In this document: positions 5,520 to 10,235 of the stretch, in pieces
Layout: every line of letters starts with the position of its first letter
Numbering within the stretch: position 1 is the stretch's first letter
Source of the DNA: Alphaproteobacteria bacterium
GTDB taxonomy: Bacteria > Pseudomonadota > Alphaproteobacteria > Micavibrionales > Micavibrionaceae
DNA: 10,235 nucleotides
Reading direction: 5' to 3'
Assembly (NCBI GenBank): GCA_030639165.1
Contig: DAOWDF010000270.1
Coordinates: forward strand, 1 to 10,235
Notes under the pieces: model-generated
The model's database searches: none
What the model saw: only the letters and a program-made list of their open reading frames with translations
What the model was told of the DNA's origin: nothing
Program-made: the position numbers and the translations under genes

Positions 5520-6761
5520 CTACTCATAACGTAAAGCTTCTACAGGATCTAGCCTTGCAGCTCTCCATGCTGGATAGATTGTAGCAAAAACAGAAAGAAG
5601 AAATGCCATTAATATAACGCTTATAACCTCATTAATATCAAGTAATGCAGGTATTTCTGATAAAAATCTAATCTCAGCGTCCCATAAAGATGCGCCTGTA
5701 AGTCCCTCAATTACTGCGCGAACTCTCTCAATATTAAGGGCAAAAGAAACCCCAATAATTGCGCCCATAATTGTTCCAATAAAGCCAATGCTAGCGCCTG
5801 TAAGCATAAAAATGCGCATCATATTGCCACGCGTAGCACCCATTGTCCTCATTATGGCAATATCATGCCCCTTATCCTTAACCAGCATAATCATTGATGA
5901 AATTATGTTGAATGCAGCAACTATGATAATCATACTTAGGATTAAAAACATTACATTGCGCTCAACCTCCAGAGCGTTGAAAAAGCTTTTATTCATATCA
6001 CGCCAATCATAGATCCCCGCTCTACCGTTAAGCTCTATCTCTATTGCGCTGCGTATTTCATCTATACGATCAGGCTCATTTAAAAATATTTCTATGGAGC
6101 TTACACCATTTTTAAGCTGAAAAAATTTTTGAGCCGCGGGCAGTGGCATAAAAACAAAGCCACTATTATACTCATACATTTCGACATCAAATATCATTGC
6201 AACTTCGAATGATCGTTGCGTTGGAACCGTGCCAAATGGAGTACTTTTTAATACTGGTGACGTCAATGTAATCTTATCGCCAATATCAATATGCAGTTTA
6301 TTGGCCAGTACAGTTCCGATAGCTATTTTGAAATCTCGGAAATTTTCTAGCTCACCCCTTTTTATGCCGTCGAATAAAATATCCCGATTTGCAAAATCAG
6401 CCTGTGATATACCGCGCACCATAACTCCGCTGGCGGCTGAGTGATAAGACAATAAAGTCTGCCCCTCAATAACTGGCGTAACCATTTCAACGCCTCTAAC
6501 AGACTTTATTGCATCGCCCAATGTAACATAATCAGTAAGCGCGCCAACATGCGAGTAGGCGTTCATATGCCCGCCCATGCCGAGGATACGGCTAAACAGC
6601 TCCTCACGGAATCCGTTCATGACGCTCATAACAATGATTAGCGTAGCAACGCCTAGCATGATACCAGCGAACGAAAAACCAGCAATGACAGAGACAAAGC
6701 CTTCTGCCTTTTTAGAGCGCAAATAACGCCATGCCACGGTTCTTTCAAATTTGGAGATCAT
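5520..6761 (-). CDS. lolC: Lipoprotein-releasing ABC transporter permease (LolC/LolE/LolF family)
   Basis: The 413-residue inner-membrane permease partners LolD to pass lipoproteins to the periplasmic carrier LolA. It shows the family layout: an N-terminal cytoplasmic stretch beginning with FERTVAWRYLRSKK, a first membrane helix at about 23-48 followed by VMNGFREEL, a periplasmic MacB-like domain to about 265, and a C-terminal FtsX-type domain with helices near 270-294, 318-344 and 376-398. The coupling motif DIAIMRTMGAT at 300-310 and the tail YPAWRAARLDPVEALRYE at 396-413 are typical. Only one permease gene is present, so it may work as a homodimer (the arrangement called LolF elsewhere); a second copy outside the window cannot be excluded. 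It starts five bases after the proS stop and ends nine bases before lolD, so the three are probably one transcript. No clear Shine-Dalgarno precedes it, which fits translational coupling. Confidence 0.93.
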   Translation of the reverse strand: MISKFERTVAWRYLRSKKAEGFVSVIAGFSFAGIMLGVATLIIVMSVMNGFREELFSRILGMGGHMNAYSHVGALTDYVTLGDAIKSVRGVEMVTPVIEGQTLLSYHSAASGVMVRGISQADFANRDILFDGIKRGELENFRDFKIAIGTVLANKLHIDIGDKITLTSPVLKSTPFGTVPTQRSFEVAMIFDVEMYEYNSGFVFMPLPAAQKFFQLKNGVSSIEIFLNEPDRIDEIRSAIEIELNGRAGIYDWRDMNKSFFNALEVERNVMFLILSMIIIVAAFNIISSMIMLVKDKGHDIAIMRTMGATRGNMMRIFMLTGASIGFIGTIMGAIIGVSFALNIERVRAVIEGLTGASLWDAEIRFLSEIPALLDINEVISVILMAFLLSVFATIYPAWRAARLDPVEALRYE

Positions 6762-6766
6762 CTGAA

Positions 6767-8221
6767 TTAATAAGCCTTCCCGATTAGGACTTTGTCACCA
6801 TCATCAGCAAACGGCATACATCTTGTGGTTAGTGAGTGTGACTTCAATGTATCATCAAAGTTAGGTAGATCCATTATTGAAGTATCAACGCGTAGAAAAC
6901 CTATATTAGCATTATTACTGAAATAATCTGCTATTTCAGAAAGAGAATCCACATCTTTTATATTATCATCACGGAAAGATTTTGCGCGCGCCAGCATATC
7001 ATCATGCATGGAATCTAAAACTCCTGATACGCTGCTGAGAAAGTCATCGACAGAGCAAGTTGTTTTGGAGTCTTTTCCAATATCACGGCGAACATAGGTA
7101 AGTGTTTCCTCCTCAACCTCACGCCCACCAATTTCAACGCGCAGAGGCACACCTTTTTTAATAGCATCCCACATCTTATTTGGAGTGCGCTCCTCACGGT
7201 TATCAATATGTACACGAACGCCAATATTTTTGAGCTTAGCGCGCAAGCCTTCGATATATTTACTAAGCACGGCCTCATCCTGACCTTCGCGTAATATAGG
7301 AATAATTACAACTTGATGTGGTGCAACACGCGGCGGCATAATCATACCGTCATCATCACCATGTACCATTATCATACCACCGATAAGGCGCGTAGATATA
7401 CCCCAGCTTGTTGTATGGGCAAATTCCTCTTCACCATCACGGCCTTGGAATTTAATGCTTAGAGATTTAGAGAAATTCTGACCAAGATCATGTGATGTCC
7501 CAGCCTGCAAGGCCTTACCATCTTGCATCATTGCCTCAATAGTATAAGTAGCAACAGCACCGGGGAAACGCTCATCCGCAGTTTTCTCACCAGTGATAAC
7601 AGGCATTGCCAAATAATCCTCTGAAAACTCACGATAAGCCTCGAGCATTTTTAAGCTATCTTCTTGAGCTTCTTTGGCTGTCTCAAAAGCATTATGCCCT
7701 TCCTGCCATAGAAACTCGGAAGTGCGTAGAAATAGGCGCGTACGCATCTCCCAACGCATAACGTTACACCACTGATTAAGCTTCATTGGTAGGTCACGAT
7801 GAGACTGTATCCAGCGTGACATTGCATCACCGATAATAGTCTCTGAAGTCGGGCGAATAACATATGGCTCTTCGAGCTTACCTGCGGGAACTAAATTACC
7901 ATCCTCGCCTGATTCCAATCTATGATGAGTAACTACAGCACATTCCTTGGCAAAACCATCAACATGCTCTGCTTCACGACTGATAAAACTAAGTGGTATA
8001 AGTAATGGGAAATAAGTATTTTGAACGCCCTCTTCCTTGATCCTATCATCAAAGATGCGCTGCATATTCTCCCATAACGCAAAGCCATAGGGCTTAATAA
8101 TCATACATCCGCGAACAGGAGAAGTCTCTGCCATATCAGCGGCCTTTATAACCTGCTGATACCACTCAGGAAAATCGTCTGTTCTGATTGGTGTTATTGC
8201 GTTACGAGGTTTTTTGCCCAT
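6767..8221 (-). CDS. proS: Prolyl-tRNA synthetase, archaeal/eukaryote-like type 3
   Basis: This class II synthetase charges tRNA-Pro. At 484 residues, and without the editing insertion of the E. coli-type enzyme, it matches the ProS type 3 group (archaea, eukaryotes and scattered bacteria). Family sequences include PVRGCMIIKPYGFALWENMQ at 35-54, EAEHVDGFAKECAVVTH at 83-99, RPTSETIIGDAMSRWIQSHRD at 123-143, motif 2 RWEMRTRLFLRTSEFLWQEG at 156-175, TYTIEAMMQDGKALQAGTSH at 225-244 and motif 3 at 274-289. The anticodon-binding domain starts near 298. The C-terminal domain (about 400-484) has lost most zinc-binding cysteines seen in some type 3 enzymes (Cys469 remains) but keeps a C-terminal Tyr (KAY). 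Shine-Dalgarno AGGAG (8232-8236) lies ten bases before the ATG. The gene sits where alphaproteobacteria usually carry the bacterial type, suggesting replacement in place. Confidence 0.93.
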   Translation of the reverse strand: MGKKPRNAITPIRTDDFPEWYQQVIKAADMAETSPVRGCMIIKPYGFALWENMQRIFDDRIKEEGVQNTYFPLLIPLSFISREAEHVDGFAKECAVVTHHRLESGEDGNLVPAGKLEEPYVIRPTSETIIGDAMSRWIQSHRDLPMKLNQWCNVMRWEMRTRLFLRTSEFLWQEGHNAFETAKEAQEDSLKMLEAYREFSEDYLAMPVITGEKTADERFPGAVATYTIEAMMQDGKALQAGTSHDLGQNFSKSLSIKFQGRDGEEEFAHTTSWGISTRLIGGMIMVHGDDDGMIMPPRVAPHQVVIIPILREGQDEAVLSKYIEGLRAKLKNIGVRVHIDNREERTPNKMWDAIKKGVPLRVEIGGREVEEETLTYVRRDIGKDSKTTCSVDDFLSSVSGVLDSMHDDMLARAKSFRDDNIKDVDSLSEIADYFSNNANIGFLRVDTSIMDLPNFDDTLKSHSLTTRCMPFADDGDKVLIGKAY

Positions 8222-8250
8222 AATATTACTACTCCTAATTTTAGGGGTAG

Positions 8251-8279
8251 ATATTACGGTATAGCTTACACTCTGTCTA
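8251..8279 (-). promoter_or_regulatory. Candidate proS-lolC-lolD promoter
   Basis: Read on the minus strand, TAGACA (8274-8279, five of six matches to -35) is followed after 17 bases by TAATAT (8251-8256, four of six matches to -10). Transcription would begin near 8244, giving a short leader containing the AGGAG of proS. The 82-bp gap before proS, much wider than those around lolC and lolD, fits a promoter here. Confidence 0.5.
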
Positions 8280-8303
8280 TGCTCTTATAGAGGTGAAAAA
8301 AAT

Positions 8304-8534
8304 CTAAGTAATACTATGGACTATTGTGCCGCCATCATTGCTACTAATGGTTGATATATTTGCACCTTCATTATTATGGTTTAAGCAATCCACAATACCA
8401 TTCAATATCTCTGCTGAGACAATACCATCAGGAACCTTATAGCCTTTTATAGTGCCTGCTAAAAGATCTGTGTTAAGATCAGCTATATCACCAGATAATA
8501 TAGCGGTAGCGAACAGTCTTGATATTCCTGCCAT
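8304..8534 (-). CDS. Small protein of unknown function (76 residues)
   Basis: I do not recognise this family. It is very likely a real gene: AGGAG sits six bases before the ATG, and a good promoter candidate (8560-8589) precedes it. The N-terminus is mildly hydrophobic (residues 2-14) but too short and interrupted for a membrane helix. The middle has Ile/Val/Leu-rich segments (24-52) that look like packed secondary structure, with a lone Cys50. The last 24 residues are polar and rich in Ser, Asn, Gly, Thr and His. Composition suggests a small soluble protein without obvious metal-binding or catalytic motifs. A T-run (seven T) follows the stop on the minus strand, but I see no strong stem before it. 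It is inserted between DUF1467 and proS, genes usually adjacent in alphaproteobacteria, and is flanked by 69- and 82-bp gaps, so it looks like a separate unit. Confidence 0.7.
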   Translation of the reverse strand: MAGISRLFATAILSGDIADLNTDLLAGTIKGYKVPDGIVSAEILNGIVDCLNHNNEGANISTISSNDGGTIVHSIT

Positions 8535-8559
8535 TTTTAACTCCTAAGTTTGAGAGAGC

Positions 8560-8589
8560 ATCATATACAATCTATGTACAAAACATCAA
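8560..8589 (-). promoter_or_regulatory. Candidate promoter of the 76-residue protein gene
   Basis: On the minus strand TTGATG (8584-8589, four of six to -35) and TATGAT (8560-8565, five of six to -10) are 18 bases apart. Transcription would start near 8553, about 19 bases before the ATG at 8534. The region is AT-rich, so chance matches are possible. Confidence 0.45.
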
Positions 8590-8591
8590 CA

Positions 8592-8608
8592 AATAATATG
8601 TAATTATT
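8592..8608 (-). terminator. AT-only inverted repeat at the end of the DUF1467 gene
   Basis: AATAAT (8592-8597) and ATTATT (8603-8608) are perfect inverted repeats around a five-base loop, overlapping the DUF1467 stop codon, and T-rich sequence follows on the minus strand. With no GC pairs the stem would be weak, so this is a doubtful end of the rnj-DUF1467 transcript. Confidence 0.2.
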
Positions 8609-8864
8609 GTATTTCAGTAATATCCAAGAAATCAATAGCACCTGTTTCTATTACCATGCACGCAATTACCCATAACACAGAGGAAATTACAGTGGTAAGA
8701 AATAGCTTCTTTTTTATGTTAAGATTTTTGGGAGCACCAGGAGCAATGTAATCATCGCCCTCTTCTGTCTCCTCATAAGTTGTGGATATGCCTATTGGAA
8801 GAACACAAAAAATTACGCTCCACCAGATCATAACAAAAATAACAAATGCGGAAACTGGCTGCAT
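8604..8864 (-). CDS. DUF1467 family two-helix membrane protein
   Basis: The 86-residue protein matches the DUF1467 family, a small conserved alphaproteobacterial membrane protein of unknown function. The first helix (about 5-26) contains the typical IWWSVIFCVLPIG stretch. A polar acidic loop with DYIAPGAPKN at 38-47 resembles the family PGAP motif, followed by KKK and a second helix (about 54-74) containing TTVISSVLWV. The C-terminus is short. Two helices with the basic KKK before the second suggest that the loop lies on the cytoplasmic side, though this is inference. AAGGA sits eight bases before the ATG and overlaps the rnj stop (TAAAGGA), so translation is probably coupled to rnj. DUF1467 near rnj and proS is a recurrent alphaproteobacterial arrangement; mce, often found between rnj and this gene, is absent. 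Confidence 0.87.
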   Translation of the reverse strand: MQPVSAFVIFVMIWWSVIFCVLPIGISTTYEETEEGDDYIAPGAPKNLNIKKKLFLTTVISSVLWVIACMVIETGAIDFLDITEIQ

Positions 8865-8876
8865 AATAGTATTCCT

Positions 8877-10235
8877 TTACATTTCTACGATAGTAACATG
8901 AACGCTGGTTTTAGGTTGCAAGCCTAAACTATCCATCACATAGCGTCGTAGGGATCGTCTTATCTTTCCTGATATTTCTTCCTCATTCAGTACAATATCA
9001 TTTGGCAAGTTATCAAGAGCATCATAAATATGCTCTTCAAGATCAGCTATTATACAATCATCGCTACGCTGACAGCTTAGTCCAATTGTACTTACCTTCA
9101 TCTTACCTAGAAGCTTTAAATCATCATCAAGAACAAGCGACGCATGAACCGTACCTGAATATTGCAACTTGCGCCTAGCAGTAATTGATTGGTGTGTTAG
9201 TGGTATAATTCTACGCTGATCGACAGCTAATATGCCAGTTTCCACTTTGCCGACTACTTTAGGTTCATTAGGTGCAAGTCGGATCACTGAACCATTATTA
9301 GGTACAATGACTTGGTTCACTTGACAATCATTTGCGACTTTACTTTGCGCATCTAGCTGCTGATATTCACCATGGACAGGCACAACCAAATCGGGGCGTA
9401 GCCACTTAAACATGGTAGATACCTCTTCACGGCATGGATGCCCTGAAACATGGATAAGGTTCTTAGTATTGCGCGGCGTTATTATATTGACCCCTGCCTG
9501 AGTAAGCATATTTCTGACCGCGCTAATCGTGCGCTCGTTCCCTGGTATGGCTCTTGAGGAAAATATGACAGTATCATTACTACCTAATTTAATGGAACGA
9601 TGATCACCCCTAGCAATTCGTGCAAGCGCAGCGCGATGCTCACCTTGAGAACCAGTAAGGATAAGTACTAAATTCTCATCAGGAATATTTTTTATTTCAT
9701 CCTCAGATAGAAATTCGGGTACGTCCTTCATATAGCCAGTTTCATGCGCTATTCCAACCATTCTATGGAGTGAACGGCCAATTAGTACAACACTTCGCCC
9801 TGCCTTTTCCGCGGCTCTAGCAATTGAGATAATGCGGCTAACATTTGATGCGAACATGGTAACAGCTATCCTGCCATCACACTCCTTGAATTCTGCTTCA
9901 AGTCCAATGCCAACGTCACTTTCTGATCCTGCATAGCCATCTACTTGTGAGTTTGTAGAATCCCCGATGTATGCCAATACGCCCTGATCACCTATAGCCT
10001 TAAAAGTAGATTCCTCAGTCCTGATGCCAATAACTGGAGTTTGATCGAGATTCCAGTCTCCACTATGAACAATATTTCCGTATTTTGTTTTGATGAATAG
10101 TGAGCAACTATCTGGAACAGAGTGCGATACAGGAACAAATTCAACAGAAAAATTGCCAATTTGGACAGTATCCTTTTGCGCTATCACATGAATAGTAACG
10201 CCTCTAACACCCTGCTGCTCTAGCTTTTTACGCAA
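8877..10235 (-). CDS. rnj: Ribonuclease J, 5' part cut off by the right window edge
   Basis: This is the C-terminal 452 residues of RNase J, a metallo-beta-lactamase/beta-CASP enzyme with 5'-exonuclease and endonuclease activity in RNA decay and rRNA processing. Full proteins are about 550 residues, so roughly 100 N-terminal residues, including the HxHxDH zinc motif, lie outside the window. Counting from the edge: PVSHSVPDS at 35-43, HSGDWNLDQTP at 57-67 with the zinc-binding Asp60, GDSTNS at 91-96, the beta-CASP region at about 110-270 with IFSSRAIPGNE at 224-234, SGHPCREE at 264-271, VPVHGEYQQL at 285-294 with zinc-binding His288, and the RNase J C-terminal domain at about 350-452. All visible metal and substrate motifs are intact. 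The first codon in the window is TTG, internal Leu rather than a start. DUF1467 follows after 12 bases. Confidence 0.95.
   Translation of the reverse strand: MRKKLEQQGVRGVTIHVIAQKDTVQIGNFSVEFVPVSHSVPDSCSLFIKTKYGNIVHSGDWNLDQTPVIGIRTEESTFKAIGDQGVLAYIGDSTNSQVDGYAGSESDVGIGLEAEFKECDGRIAVTMFASNVSRIISIARAAEKAGRSVVLIGRSLHRMVGIAHETGYMKDVPEFLSEDEIKNIPDENLVLILTGSQGEHRAALARIARGDHRSIKLGSNDTVIFSSRAIPGNERTISAVRNMLTQAGVNIITPRNTKNLIHVSGHPCREEVSTMFKWLRPDLVVPVHGEYQQLDAQSKVANDCQVNQVIVPNNGSVIRLAPNEPKVVGKVETGILAVDQRRIIPLTHQSITARRKLQYSGTVHASLVLDDDLKLLGKMKVSTIGLSCQRSDDCIIADLEEHIYDALDNLPNDIVLNEEEISGKIRRSLRRYVMDSLGLQPKTSVHVTIVEM

Noticed and set aside
7015..7278. Minus-strand 87-codon ORF inside proS in another frame
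   Set aside because: It overlaps the conserved anticodon-binding region of ProRS and has a Cys/Leu-rich composition typical of a shadow frame.
1..10235. CRISPR array, insertion sequence, prophage, toxin-antitoxin or defence system
   Set aside because: No regularly spaced repeats, transposase motifs, terminal inverted repeats or recognisable defence domains were seen; nearly all the DNA is accounted for by housekeeping genes.

Overview
The window looks like chromosomal DNA of a moderately AT-rich alphaproteobacterium (A+T about 60%, estimated by eye). Three things point there. A gene run rnj - DUF1467 - proS - lolC - lolD is a familiar alphaproteobacterial neighbourhood. trpG - trpD - trpC close to lexA is another. 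The lexA promoter carries a perfect GAAC-N7-GAAC direct repeat, the alphaproteobacterial SOS box. I cannot name a genus. The organism keeps a tryptophan pathway, which argues against a strongly reduced parasite.

Layout. Left block: a minus-strand membrane-anchored divergent polysaccharide deacetylase (5-1198), whose stop overlaps a probable next gene running off the left edge. It diverges from a plus-strand block of trpG (1264-1848), a fused trpD-trpC gene (1845-3650) and lexA (3750-4436) with its own promoter and operator. A 195-bp convergent gap (4437-4631) holds a perfect 16-bp palindrome and one doubtful 31-codon ORF. Right block, all minus strand, read from the right edge: rnj (partial), a DUF1467 membrane protein, an unrecognised 76-residue protein, proS, lolC-type permease and lolD.

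How the genes work together. TrpG supplies ammonia for anthranilate synthase, and the TrpD-TrpC fusion carries out two later tryptophan steps; trpE, trpF and trpA/B are not in the window. LexA represses the DNA-damage regulon and, from the operator, its own gene. LolD and the LolC-type permease form the inner-membrane machine that releases lipoproteins toward the outer membrane. RNase J and prolyl-tRNA synthetase are housekeeping RNA and translation enzymes.

Most of the window is ordinary. The points worth a second look are the TrpD-TrpC fusion with essentially no linker, an archaeal/eukaryote-like (type 3) ProRS sitting in a locus where I would expect the bacterial type, a very acidic N-terminal extension of about 70 residues on LolD, an Ile-Glu-Pro-Glu micro-repeat in the deacetylase linker, and the 76-residue orphan with its own promoter and strong ribosome binding site. 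I found no mobile element, CRISPR array, RNA gene, phage or defence system.
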